64,000 nt of DNA, taken from assembly GCF_954871325.1 (NCBI RefSeq), contig NC_088778.1, positions 5,923,743-5,987,742 of the forward strand. The letters are read 5' to 3'. The notes beneath the pieces were generated by a model. It was not told the origin of the DNA. It saw nothing but the letters and a program-made list of their open reading frames with translations, and made no database searches. Both the position numbers and the translations under genes were made by a program. Of this stretch, positions 1 through 12,989 are shown one piece after another. This stretch comes from Gordionus sp. m RMFG-2023. Taxonomy: Eukaryota; Nematomorpha; Gordioida; Chordodea; Parachordodidae. Each line of letters begins with the position of its first letter. Position 1 is the stretch's first letter.

Positions 1-99
1 AAAAATAACATATTGATACCATACCATTTAAAAAAAATATCGCAAGTTAAACAATTTTTTAAGAAGGTTGTTACAAATATATGGAAATGTTTTACAACA

Positions 100-305
100 A
101 ATCATATTGATAATGTACAATCTAATATGAAAAAAATTGTAAAATGATATACAATAAAACAAATTAGTAAAATATTATTCGATATTAAATATACGAAGTA
201 AAATAATATGTATAATATTAAATAAAGAAAAATGTAAAATAATATGGAACACAAAATTTTTAAATAATATATAATCTAAAATGATCAAAATTATAAAGAA
301 ATATA
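100..305. repeat. AT-rich minisatellite-like repeat, left part
   Basis: Degenerate repeats of a roughly 35-40 base unit built around 'acaatctaaaatgaa' and 'aaaattgtaaaataatat'. The same unit resumes at 2553-2703, so the MITE and LTR element between them are insertions into one array. No coding potential is seen. Confidence 0.6.
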
Positions 306-467
306 CAGTGTTGTGATGATTTAATGTAACATAATGAGGATTTAATTTAAATACATGCATATATAATTAAATTATTTCTTTTGTTGTACATTTGTAAGGA
401 TCATAATTATATATGCATGTGTTTAAATTAAATCGTTAATATGTTACATTAAATCATCACAACACTG
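306..467. mobile_element. hAT-like MITE with long terminal inverted repeats
   Basis: The left end starts CAGTGTTGTGATGATTTAAT and the right end is its inverted copy, ending CATCACAACACTG. The arms extend about 50 bases on each side around an AT-rich centre. It is too short to code for anything. The CAGTG terminus suggests a hAT-type non-autonomous element. No target duplication could be confirmed because an LTR element abuts the right end at once. Confidence 0.75.
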
Positions 468-468
468 T

Positions 469-2552
469 TGTTGCATTATTCCTTTATCTTATTTTTTGTT
501 TTTTGCATTTGAACTTTTATTATTTTTGTTATAATCTAATTTTATTTTATAAACGGCGTAACCTTACTTTTTTATATATTATTTTACTTTTTTGTATTTC
601 GTTTTATATTCTAATTTATATGTTAGAAAATGTATAAATACCTTAACAAAAGAAAAAGAAATGAGTTAATAAAATATATTTTTACTGACTCGAACCTCGC
701 ACCATATCGTCACCACCCATATTCTTTACATGGTGCCCTTTGGGTGGTGGACTAGAAAAAGATGACTACCTATTGTGACGATTGTTTAATCCATTGAGAT
801 GACTCTATTTATATGACTACCTATTGTGATGATTGCTTAATCCATTGAGATGACTCTATTTAGACTACCTATTGTGACGATTGTTTAATCCATTGAGATG
901 ACTCTATTTATATGACTACCTATTGTGTTGATTGCTTAACCTATGGAGATGACTACCTATTATGACTCTACCTTGTGCTTAACCTATGGAGATGACTACC
1001 TATTATGACTACCTTATCTATTGTGATGTTATGACTACCTTATCTATTGTGACTACCTAAACTACTGAGATTACCAAGAATCAAACCTTAGTACGTTCTT
1101 TCATGCAAAAAGCTTCTTTCTTTATGGTGTCCCGGCTCTGGATGTTGGACTGGAATATAATAGCCAGCACCTAACCTAATGTGACAACCTAGGAAGAACT
1201 GATATGGAAGTTGAACGATAGGTTATGAATTCTATTTTGTGAGACCAATGATGGTTACTTATTATTCTAATCCACGTAAGAAGTATTATAAATTAAAATT
1301 TTATGCCAGGATAAAGGCATGTTATAAATTTTTAAAATTACTAAAATGTAAAATCATAATGGATAATATTGATATTTTTTGATTTCTTGAATGATGACCA
1401 ATTGTTGTAAATTAACATAAACCTAAAGATGAATTCTTAAATATAATTAAAAATATTAAAAATCCTAAACAAGAAGATAAAACTTAATTTTAAATATGTT
1501 AAAATGTAATTTTTAAATCACATGATTGATTCAAATAACCCTTATAAGTAATACTTAATATGATAACAAAAAGTTATGTAAAAAAACATTCATTTTAGAA
1601 AAATATATTTAAATATATATGGTGAATTTTCAAAACTATCTTATGAAGAATTTTTTTTTTTTTGAATTAAAATTAGGGTGTGAAATTTAAATTTTTTTTT
1701 TAAGAGAGGGAAATGTGCATAATATTTGCATATTTTAACCTCGGAGTTTGAAAATAAATAAAAATAAATTAAATATTAAAACGCTAGTAATTAAATAATG
1801 AAACGCTAAAAAATGTAAAACGTAAAAAATGTAAAACGCTAAAAGTATAAACACCTAAAAAATAATATAATCATTTATCATTCCTTATTTTGGATTTTAT
1901 TCCTTATTCCTTAAATTATCATTCCTTATTACATATTATTACATATTTTATTGTTCCGAAATTCAAAATTTTATTCGTGCATATTATTCATATATTTGAT
2001 TTGATCAACTATTCCAAATTACATATTCTGATTTATTCCAAATTCCAAACTGGAAAAATGATAATTAACAATTGAGTACGATCAAACAAGCTATGATTAA
2101 TGGAGACAATTATATGGATATCAAGCTTGTGATTAAACAAACCAACGTGCAAAATCGATTTATACAAACCAACGATTGGACAAGCCAACGTTATGATGAT
2201 TTGTGATACAACTTGATTACCAAAATTATAAACCACTTGAACAACAAACTCTCTATGACTTCTCCGATGAAATTATCAGAAGAGGGAGAATGTTGCATTA
2301 TTCCTTTATCTTATTTTTTGTTTTTTGCATTTGAACTTTTATTATTTTTGTTATAATCTAATTTTATTTTATAAACGGCGTAACCTTACTTTTTTATATA
2401 TTATTTTACTTTTTTGTATTTCGTTTTATATTCTAATTTATATGTTAGAAAATGTATAAATACCTTAACAAAAGAAAAAGAAATGAGTTAATAAAATATA
2501 TTTTTACTGACTCGAACCTCGCACCATATCGTCACCACCCATATTCTTTGCA
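469..2552 (+). mobile_element. Short coding-free LTR retroelement fossil (TRIM-like)
   Basis: Two near-identical 262-base direct repeats (469-730 and 2291-2552) both start TGTTGCATTATTCC and end with CA. A purine-rich tract (agaagagggagaa) lies directly before the right repeat, and TGGTGCCCTTTGGG, a plausible primer-binding site, directly follows the left one. The 1.56 kb interior has no recognisable gag or pol and holds a tandem repeat. By size and layout it is a terminal-repeat-in-miniature type element. The close match of the two LTRs suggests a fairly recent insertion. No clear target duplication is visible. Confidence 0.82.
752..1075 (+). repeat. Tandem repeat inside the short LTR element
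   Basis: Unit of about 51 bases, 'atgactacctattgtgayga' followed by 'ttgyttaatccattgagatg', repeated about four times and then decaying into shorter units of 'atgactacctattatgac'. It lies just 3' of the presumed primer-binding site. No coding role is seen. Confidence 0.85.
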
Positions 2553-2703
2553 ACAATCTAAAATGAATAAAATTGTAAAATAATATACAATCTAAAATAA
2601 ATATAAAATTGTAAAATAATATACAATATTGAATAAACAAAACTATAAAATAATATATAATCTAAAATGAACACAAAATTGTAAAATAATAAACAATCTA
2701 AAA
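2553..2703. repeat. AT-rich minisatellite-like repeat, right part
   Basis: Continuation of the repeat at 100-305, with three to four units of 'acaatctaaaat...attgtaaaataatat'. Confidence 0.6.
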
Positions 2704-5700
2704 TCAGGGTTGAGGCAATACAGATACTTTTTTGTATCTATATTTATTTGAACGTTTCAAAAAATATTTAATATTTTTTAAATCTAAAAAATAAAAAGTA
2801 TTTAGTATTTATAACGACCTTTTTAATTCTATACTAAAACAAATACTTTTTTTATTCATAAATTGAATTTTATTCATAAATTGAATTTTAATTATAAATT
2901 AACGATTTATTAATTAAAATATGAAATGTTTGACCCGAGTTAGCAAAAAATTAATATCTAATCTCATCCGATTGATAATGGACTAAAATATAAATACCAC
3001 TATTCCGACTGGGTTTTTTAATTAGCTATTATATTATAATTATTTTACAATGAAATGTTACAACATCAACCTCCTCCTCTAAATGTAATTTAACATGGTT
3101 AATTTTTTAGAATCATCAAAGATAAATATAATTTATATTCAATTAAAAATAATACCAAAATAATAAATGAATCGATTTCATTCTCCATTTAAAAGTATTG
3201 AAATAATGATATATATATATCCTAAATATATATTTTACCTTTTACTTGCCCATTTATTTTATTAATCAAGTTGAAGTTATGTAATATGGTAGTAGACCGT
3301 CATATAAAATATGAATGATATATTTTTGATTTTAAATTACTTGATGTGATTATTATAACATTTTACGAAAATATTTGTAACTTTAGAGGGTCAATTTTAC
3401 CTATAATATCCTGTTTAAAGTTTATATAAATGTCTAAACCAAGCATTGTTTTGTTGATTTATGTATGTAGATATTTTATATTTGACACATCAACATGAAT
3501 ATATAAATTTTTAATGAATAATTCTTTTAATTAAAATTGTCTCATTTTGAATATTTATATATAATATGAATTGTGTAAATAATATTTATAAAAATGCGTT
3601 ATATAATAAATATTTCACCTTTACCTGTGTTTTTTTAATCTTGAAATTCTATTATGAGTTGCTGACCTCCGAACATTTTCTATATCACTAAATATTTTAG
3701 TGATAAATTTTGATGGTAGCTAATTAGATTATATAAAGAAAACAAAAGTAGGCTGAGCCAATGTTCGCCTATTAATTCTGATTGGCACGATGATATTACT
3801 TACATAAATTAGAAATTTACAAAATAATAATTAAATTACATAAGTAAATAAAAATTGTTAGTGTTACTATAAAAATCGACTTGCAAAAAGTATTCGTCAA
3901 AGTATTTGTATTTAAATACCTCAAAGTATTAGCATTTAAATAATTTTATCCAAAGATTTATATAGGTAAACCATTATATTTTAAATAAATTTGTTTTCAT
4001 ATTGTAAATATAATCTAATATGAATATAAAATAATATACATTAAATAAACAAAAATGTATATCCTCTCTTAAAGACTGAACCACCACCCGGACCCGATAC
4101 CAAAGTTATAACTTATCGATTTTAATTTATAAAGTTTCTATAACATATTATAATAATAAAACCAATAGATGGCGTCATTTATTTCCTATTGATTTTAAAC
4201 CTATATAATGAAAAAGTTATTAGAAAATTTTTAGTGTTAAGTAGTTTAAGGTAATCATGATGGCTTTCCCCCATATATAATTATTTTATGTGAAATCTCA
4301 TATTAACTATTTAAGTAAGAAAAACAAAATTAAACTTCAACTTTGGTTTCCTAGTTAGAATCTTGGTTATAATTTTCTTTAAGTTTTCACAATACAAAGC
4401 ATTGTCCTCATTCACTGATATTTATTCTCAATATTTGTCTACAACCTAAAATAGATAAATTATATATATAACTTGAGAATTTAAGTTACGGCTTGTAGAT
4501 ATTTTTCCCCGCTTAATCTTTTCTAATAATTATTTCACTAGCTGGTCACAAGATTGAGTTATATTAATAACTAATTCAAGTTCAAAATTTATATTCATAA
4601 TCATATTTACTTTGCATAAAATTTTTTCATAAATTTAGGATAAATAGTTAATAATGATTATGCCTATTTTGAGATATTGATTGTTAGACTTCTGATATAT
4701 TTATTATTTAAATAAAATAATGAATTTTTTAACAATTTAATACTCATGATATCATCAACATAATATTTAACAAAGCAGAAAACTATATAATTGAACATCT
4801 GTGTATTATGAAAACTCTTATAAGATAATTTGTGGTATTCGTCTACCATCATAATATGAGATGCTAATACAATCAGATTTTTTTTAAAAAACAACTATAT
4901 ATGTTTATCCTAAGTTTTTTTTTATAAATTTGAGAAAATCAACCAATATTTTAAATCTATTGAACTATAGAATCTGATTACACGACAGAAATGAAATAGG
5001 AGATCCATATTATATAAAAATATTTTCGAGTTTATTTAAAGGCAGGCAACACATTTAATTTTGAAAGGTAACACATTTAATTTTGGTTAATTTAACTTAT
5101 CTTGTCATAATATCATGATTGTAAACATTTATTCTAAACTAATAGTAGGAAATAGCAAGATGTTGAACGCGAAAACTATCATTTAATTAGGATCATCAGG
5201 GAGTTAAATTATGACTGGTATAGAAAAAGGGGGTTTCTTCATATTGAAAGTAGTATTCAATCTGACAATCAACAGAAAAGAAGATGATAACATAGTTTAA
5301 ATAAAGGAATTTCACATTTTGTCTATGGCAGGGTGTGGTGTTAATGGAGATAGATGATATAGGTGTGCTCTAAATTTTTAAGAAAAGATAATATGGCTCT
5401 ATTTTCTTTAATGGGTATGTGTAGCTTAAAATATTTTTTTAGTATGAGAACACCACTAGCATGTACTATGAATCAAAAAAACAAATATATTTATTAAATT
5501 TTTCTATTTTACTTACAATATTATATGACGATAAGTCTGGAAGGGAAGATTTCAATATCCAACTCGACAAAATCAGCCACATTTTTTGGATGCTGTGTTA
5601 TATTTATTTTTTAACTTCCTAGCCTCTAACAAGATTAGAAACGACAACTCTCGACAGGTTAAAATGTATCAAATAATACAAAATTTATTTGTATATAACT

Positions 5701-7109
5701 TGCATATAAATATGAATTTGTCATTAGATCAGAGCGTAATATATTAAAGAAAACTACATCATCTACGTCGTGTCTTCGTCTCAAAATGAATTTTTTTGAT
5801 CTTTTAACTATTCATAGGAAATAAGAATTAAAAAATGAATATGTTTGTTCAACTTTTAACTATTCATGGAAAATAAGAATTAAGTCTATATATTTAATTA
5901 CTTTAGGCATATATTTTTTTCAGGAATAATTATCAATTATATTTTTCTCGTTAAGTTAATAAGTTTCTGGAAAATAACGCTGATCGATTTGGGTTTAAAA
6001 CGAAATTTTGATTTATATATTTATGTTCTTTCTTTTTTAAATTAAGCGATAATTGATTTATATCAAAGTATATTGTAATCATTTATGCAAGCCAAATAAG
6101 AAATGTTCTCTAAAAGGTGGAATAGAAAAGGTCAAAAGTGGTGTGTATTTATGCTAAGAAAGAGTGATTATGACTTCAATGCATATTTATTAATTTCAAT
6201 TAATTTTTATAAAAAGTTCAAACTAGTTATTTAGATTTCTGAACCAAATTTAACCTGAATTCGTAAGATTATTCTAATTCACATATAATAATTAAAAATT
6301 CTATATTTCTTTAAAAAAAAAATTTCACCTTAATATTTAGCAAATTTTATTTGCTAAAAAATATCAATAGATACATTTAATAATTTTTTTAGGAAATTTA
6401 CTTAATGTAAAAAAATGAGAAATAAAACTTCCATTCCCTTCTTAAATAGAATAAGGTTTTATGTTTTATTCCGAAAATAAATTTTGGATTCGGTAGCAAA
6501 TTCTTTTACCTGCAAATACCAAATTTGTCAATTCTCTAAATGAGCCATATACCTAATAGTATCGAGGTGATGACAGCAACTTAATAAAGCAGCGGGCTCT
6601 TGCTTACATTTATATTTATATGACGGCTGTGCTCCCATAAAAAAATAGATGAAGTATTATATCTCATCCAAAAATGAAACAAAGAAGAAAAAAAATATTA
6701 TTTCCATATTGCTATGCTCTTTCACTCCTCCTCTCTCTCTGGACACCATTAAAAAATAGATAAATTATTGTATCTCATCTGAAAATGAATTTTCTCTATT
6801 ACTCTGCTTTTACGTCTCTTTTTTCTCGATCCCTATATAGATGGATTATTACATAATAACTAATAAAATTCTCACCATAATGTCTCACAAGTTGCAAAGA
6901 TTAGTGAAATCTATACAAATTTGACTGCCGATAATTGATGAAACCGTGGATATATTCATAAAAGAACAGCTTTCGATAAGTTAAAAAGGATTTATTTAAA
7001 TGAAATATATTTCGGATTTTATTCGGAAACAAATATTTTGAACATTTACTTAACTTAATCAAAGATATATTGCTTAAATATTCTTTAAACATAAAAGAAA
7101 ATGCAGAGG
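2704..7109. other. AT-rich intergenic DNA without a recognisable gene
   Basis: No coding region or RNA gene is recognised. It starts with CAGGGTTGAGG, which looks like a hAT terminus, but no partner end was found. There are local duplications: a roughly 57-base unit ('cttttaactattcat.ggaaataagaattaa') at about 5790-5885 and a diverged duplicate around 6635-6810 ('aaaaatagatgaa.tatt.tatctcatc'). The remainder is simple AT-rich sequence. Confidence 0.5.
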
Positions 7110-7790
7110 TCATGAAGAAGCCTTTAAATTTAGTGGAAAGATATCCTGTTTACAACTGCGTCTTTGTAATGAAATATCAAGAGCAATCTATGTATATTGT
7201 GCAGGTTATACATTAAATCTTGCGGTATAAGATTCATTTAATGCTATTGCAAATATTTGCGTTTTATAGTAATAATAAAAAATTCATTATCTTTTGTTCA
7301 AAATTCTCCCAAACGCATGAAAATTTTTCGTTCCATTTATGGTGAAAAAGATAGTTCAACTTCTTTAAGGCCAGATGAAAATGATATTCAGAAAATAATA
7401 GTTCAACTTCTTCAAGTCAATTATGTCATACACGCCGGTGTATGCAAAGAACATTTCGAAGTGAGGTTGCTACAACCGTGAAAAATTTGTATCAACAAAT
7501 AAAGCTTTATGAGAGCATTATTTTTTAAGTGTTGATAAGAATAATTGAGAGTGTAGACGTTTTAAATGCAGAAATCAAAATTTTATCATTGCATTTTCAA
7601 AACGATAAATATGATATAAAAATCCTGATCAATTCTAGATGCGATATAAATTATAGTTTTGATATGTTTTGGAGAGAATTTAATTTAAAGGCATCGGGTC
7701 AAATGGTTTTGGACTACTCCAAATTGGGAAAAATATGCATTAAATTCTTTAGAGGGCATCATAACCATATTAAAAGAAGAGCTTAAGAAA
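7110..7790 (+). pseudogene. Decayed hAT (ZMYM1/DUF4371-like) transposase
   Basis: Fragments on the + strand match the middle of ZMYM1-like hAT transposases. One piece reads like 'IYVHCAGYTLNLAVQDSFNAI', the conserved region before the RNase-H-like core. The next contains 'SPKRMKIFRSIYG' followed by 'SLRPDENDI', where active relatives have SPKR...LRPLCPTRW. A third at 7529-7786 has 'ILSLHFQNDKYDI', the ALSLQ region. Frames change between pieces and no N-terminal zinc finger or C-terminal dimerisation domain was seen. It is a dead DNA-transposon relic. Its ends were not identified. Confidence 0.72.
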
Positions 7791-9563
7791 AAAATTATTT
7801 TGATTATTTATAGTATGTAAAATATATTATAATGGTAGTAGGTGCTTGTTCTGCAGAACGTTTTTAAGGCTACCAAGTCTTAAATCTTTCTACGATGATA
7901 CGGCAACGAATCGCAATTTTAAATATTAATAAAGAAGAAGTTAAATAACTTGATTTAAATGTGATAATGAATTTTTATATAGATAAAATAAAATAAGAAG
8001 AAACACATTTTACCTTAAAAAAATATTAACATTTATTATATTTATATTATCATTCAAAAAATTAAAAAATTTTAAATATTATTTAATCATTTATATTATT
8101 ATAAAAAAAAACTTTAAGGATAAGAATATAATTTTCATGCAAAATTAAAATTACAAGCTTTATTTTCTATTTTTTTACAATTAAAATTTGATTAGGTTTC
8201 TTTTGCAAGTTTTAAACCTATATTTTTAAAAATATTCATGCCCTCGTAAACATTTTTATAAGTCGGTGCCTTTGATAGCGTATTGGCTGGGCTAAAATAC
8301 TGACATATATATATATGGTACCAAATGTTGCCTCATGGGGCCAATATGTGTAAAGCTGCCGTCAAGCCAATAATTATTTTAACCATACCAATCAGAATCT
8401 GGGGCCATAATATTTAATATTTATAAAATATTTTGTTTTATAATTTTTTAAAAAATAAATAAAAATTTTGGTTTCTCCAAATTTATATATTATTTATATT
8501 TAAGGTTTATTTATGAATAATAAATTTGAATTTTTGATAGAATTTCAATGAGAGAAATTCTCATCAAGTCTTCCCAAATAATTTCATCAAACTCATCCGA
8601 TGTTAATGATAGTTATAAAATGTTGATTTGTAAACCTTTCTGCAAAACTTGATATTTTAAAATCACCAATTTTAAAAATCCACGGATATAATTCGAATAA
8701 AATTCTGTTTAATAGTAAAATTTGTAATAATAAGACACAAGTTGCCAATTAAGAATCTTAAGAATTTTAACTTTATTAATCTAATATACAAGTACTGCAA
8801 TTACAAAATTAAAAACTTTAATTTAATCTTATTTAATACAAACGTAAGTTAATTATTTTTTGAATAATACAATCGCGCTATATATATTAGTTTTATTTAC
8901 ATATTGAAAAGAAAACAGGACATTTTCTTCTTTTTCAATTAACCTTGCCAAAATAAAATTTGCATATAAAACTTTTTTGTCGATGATAATCACGACAATA
9001 TTCATAGTCGATGTTTTATTTTCCGTATGTTAGACTATATATACAAAATATTATCTAAATTAGTTTTGTAGACTGAAGAAAACATTTATATCTGAAACAT
9101 AAAATTGAATTTCACGCTATTATAAATAAAAATAATATGAAAGGAATAATTTAGATATTCTTCTAAACATTCCTCATAATATACAATAATTCTATACTTT
9201 ACAAATTTATTTTACATGAATATGTCATCGGGTATCACAAATTTGATCAAATTTTTATTAATAAATAAGGCTATTTTTGTATGTTTCAAATGAAGGAAAG
9301 TTTATAGGATATCGAAAAAGATTTCCTCTTCAACTATTTTACAGATTATTAGCGTAGATAAGCTTTTTGTTTATAAATATTTTAACAAGGGCTAAATTAT
9401 TTCAAAAATTTTTAATATTTATGCTGTTTATAATTATCAAATTTGCATAACAGTTCTAATTCTGAATTTATTTTGATACAAAATATATGTTGCTATATAC
9501 CTATGGCCCAAAAATGATTTTCAAACATTCGTAAAATAAACAGCTCAACGGATTTAAATAAAT
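7791..9563. other. AT-rich intergenic DNA
   Basis: No gene or RNA recognised. A few GC-richer islands (8270-8400, with 'ggggccaatatg' and 'ctgccgtcaagccaat') may be transposon debris, but I could not pair any ends. Confidence 0.4.
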
Positions 9564-11905
9564 CAGAGTTGTTAGCGCTCCTAGGAGCTAGCTCCCGCTC
9601 CCGCTACTACTTTTTTAAAAGGAGCTAGCTCCCGCTCCAAATAATGGAGTGTCACTCAATAACCTCTCCTTTGATTTTCATTTTTTTTAGAAGGTGCACG
9701 AAACAAAATCATATTTTTTTATCAAAATGTTTTATTATATTAATTAAATGATTATTTGTAATCTTTTATTAGCCTTTAAAAGTAATAATTTTTCTAAATT
9801 AGAATCTAACAAACATCCACGCCTCCCCCCTGAGACCTGTTTTGCGAACTAGAGGGAAGCGGGGTATTGTAGTTTATAAAGATATTTTTTAATTCAGGTA
9901 TAAAAAAGGAGGTTGAACAAGTAATGAGAAAATTAAAATAAATATTAAAATATATTAAAAAAGTATCATATCTAACAACCCAAGTTCAACTATAATGAAT
10001 TGCCCAAAAATAATTATTTTTAAAAAAATTATTCCAAAATAAAAAAAATATAGTTATCATTTCGTAAAGAGAGATTTTTTACTTTTAGATGCTTTTTTAG
10101 ATTCGAGCTGCTCACTTTTGAAAATGAAATACTTTTACTTAAGCACAAAAGGCATTTTGCCCTTAAATTTGTTTGATCATTTGGATCAACATCTTTTAGA
10201 AGTTTAAAATATTTTTGTAAGATAGAAATGGAAATTTGATTTTTTCTTCTGTGATCGCTAAATCTATAATATCAAAAACTTACAAGATTTTCCACAAAAT
10301 TTTCAATATAAAAATGAAAAACTTGATGTTTAATATTTAAAAGATTAGAAAAAGAACCAAATAAAACTCGGCTCAACATTTAATAATGGATAAATTTCAG
10401 AGTTGTTAATAGCTACTTTTAAAAGTAGCGCGCTACCGCTATCGCTATTTGTCAAAAAAATAAGCGGGCTACCGCTATCGCTATTTGCCAAAAAAAGTAG
10501 CCAGCTATTAGCTACTATTTTTTAAAAGCAGCTTTAGCTACTTTTTAAGTTACCTTTTATAAAAAAAATTTAGAAACAAATTTGTTTTATTTTTTGCTTA
10601 TAATGTTATTGTATAGTAAATATATAAAAATCAACATTTATAAATATTAAAATATAGTTAGTTTTGATTATAAAAAAATTTATGTAATAAAAATAAATAT
10701 TAATGGCAATTTGTTGCATTTTATGTTTTTACCTTGTGTTATGTGTCCAACTATCTGCCGTGGTACATAGATATGATATCCCTGATAACTCTACTATTAG
10801 AGCATTTCATCACTTAAAAGTTATCTGCTATTTTATTCATTAACGTCTGGCGACATAAAATTGTCGCACCAGGGGAATCATCATGGTAAATAAGGATTAA
10901 CTACCAAGGACATTGGCTGAACTGTATCAATTATAAAATCAACAATAACTTTATCAGCCAATTTCTGAGAAATATTGGCATTTGTATTATTAATTAATTT
11001 AAAATTGAATTAGTGTAGAGTCGCCTATACCAAAATTATTTAGATGTTTCTCCATTTCCTTAAAACTATTGGCATGAACATTCTTATAAAATAACTACTA
11101 TTAGAATGTAAAAATGACAATTTACCTTTAGGTTTTTCTTGAGGTTATAACTAGATTGATTTGAGGAAATATTTTTTTTACATTTTAAACAAATAAATTT
11201 GAAGCCAGTTTTGGTTTTTCTATTTATTATTAAAAAAATTTCGAATCTAGGGAATGGGAAATTTGTATTATAGCTATTAAGAATATTTTATTCGCTGGTA
11301 TCTTCCATTTCATTAATATCATTGTCTAAATCACTTTCAACGATTTGGATATCCATAGGCGATGACATTTTAAATTATTAACACGTGATTTAGGTTTATA
11401 ATACAAATGAAAATATAAATTACAAATTGAGAATATATTTCAATTTCAAAATTAAAAAATAAATCAAAAATCTTAATTAATTATGATATTATTTAAATTT
11501 TCATGTTTATACTTACCTTCATTATATTTTTTAAAAGTAGCGCTACTTTCAAAAAAAGTAGCGTGCTAAAAAATAAAATAATTGCAAAAAAAGTAGCCGT
11601 TATTAGCTATAGCTACCAAAAAAGATAGCGCGCTACTACAAGTAGCTCGTTACTTTAACAACTCTGATAAATTTAAATAAAATAAAATAAAATTTTATTT
11701 TTATCGAATTTTAATTAACAAATATTATTAATATTAAAAATTAATTTAATTTATACTATAAATTTAAAGGAGCGATGGAGCGGCGCTCCTCCACTCTAGC
11801 CCTAAAAGGAGCTAGCTCCCCGCTCCTCATTTTTAAAAAGCAGGGGCGCTCCAGGTGTTTTTGAAAAAATTAAAGGCGCTCCTGTAGCTCCGCTCAACAA
11901 CTCTG
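9564..11905 (-). mobile_element. hAT element (outer), BED-finger type, interrupted by a second hAT
   Basis: The left end CAGAGTTGTTAGCG is answered by the right end CGCTCAACAACTCTG. Both subtermini carry repeats of GGAGCTAGCTCC and GGAGCG, typical of hAT subterminal transposase-binding arrays. Flanking 8-mers are aaataaat and aaaaaaat (7 of 8 match). On the - strand near 10080-10220 a BED-type zinc finger remnant is readable: 'LRAKCLLCLSKSISF' followed by 'SSSNLKKHLK'. The rest of a transposase is not recognisable, so the element is defective. The element at 10398-11666 lies inside it. Confidence 0.82.
10398..11666 (-). mobile_element. Nested hAT element (inner) with perfect 8-base target duplication
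   Basis: Starts CAGAGTTGTTAATAGCTAC and ends with the inverted AACAACTCTG. The target duplication ATAAATTT is perfect (10390-10397 and 11667-11674). Both ends are packed with AGTAGC and GCGCTAC repeats. On the - strand a defective transposase can be followed: an acidic start 'MSSPMDIQIVESDLDNDINE', then a BED-finger remnant 'FKFICLKCKKNISSNQS' with 'YNLKK', and further on 'CTTADSWTHNTR', the conserved hAT region usually reading TADxWS. It is interrupted by stops and shifted frames. It inserted into the related outer element. Confidence 0.88.
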
Positions 11906-12989
11906 AAAAAAATTAATATATATTATGAAGATTTATGTACGTGTCATTTTATTCCATTCAGTTCAGTAAATATTTACCTTTTAAATGTTAGAAATACACT
12001 TATATATAATTTCTTAATTTTTTTTATCAAAATCAATGTTGGATAGGATCTCAGTTTTCTTATATTCAGACTAAAGTCCTTTTTTGTTGTTTGACAACTG
12101 GTCTGAAAAGTCATATATCGCGAATTATTTGTTGCAATACTCTAAAAAAAAGGTTTTTAATTCATCTCTTTTTTAATTTTTTCCATATATGATAGTCTAA
12201 CAAATATAAATGTAGAGAGATTTGAAAGCTATTTTCAAATTTTTGACGAATAACAGATCATATAAAAAAAATTGCTCAAATAAATAAGTTCTCTACGAAA
12301 CATATGTTAATAATAATTTTAATCTAATTCGTTGAACCATTTATTTTTAAAAGGTGATATTAAACGCCGTAAGACTTTAAGATGGGTGAGTCTATACATA
12401 ATTTAATATTATATTTAACTTTCTGTTGATATAATTTTATTTTAACTTAGTATAAACATTATCTGCCTGTTAAAACTTTTTTATTAATTTTATTAATTAT
12501 GAAAAATATTTTTGTTATATGAACTAAATATCCTGGCTGTGTTGATTGTACAGTCTGAGATCTTCTTAGGTTTGACCCAAGGGTATTACCATAATCATAC
12601 TAAAGGGGTGGAGGAGAAATATTTTTTGGGAATTTCTTCCATTTACAATTTCGTGGTTTAAGTAGAACCTAATTATTTTAACACAAGCCTTGATTAAATA
12701 TTTTATTAATTTATAAGCCTGTGCCCATTCAGAACTTTAACAAGATAAAAAAAAAATTATTGCGCAATGATATATATAAATTGCATTAATTTCTGAGAGG
12801 AGTTGAGATAGAGGATATCTAAAAAAACTTGCATTCTAATTGCCTGATCTGACACTACAAAATAATAAATCGGACTATTTAACATTAGTATGTCTAAAGG
12901 GTCACTCAATCTATTCTTGAATTTTTAATACATTTTCGCAATCTGAATATGATGATTGGTCCATCATATGGTTGATATTCAATACAATT
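11906..12989. other. Upstream region of ALKBH3
   Basis: AT-rich DNA with no other gene recognised. An open stretch in frame with the ALKBH3 start runs from about 12921, but it is not like the family, so I take the ATG at 12990 as the start. No TATA box stands out from the AT-rich background. Confidence 0.4.

Noticed and set aside
469-2552. Relationship of the short LTR element to the gypsy-type element at the window end
   Set aside because: The LTR starts (TGTTGCATTATTCC and TGTTATATTTG) and internal tandem repeats differ; there is no evidence that one depends on the other.
7257-7786. Two open frames that could be small host genes
   Set aside because: They read as parts of a ZMYM1-like hAT transposase in different frames, so they are relics and not host genes.
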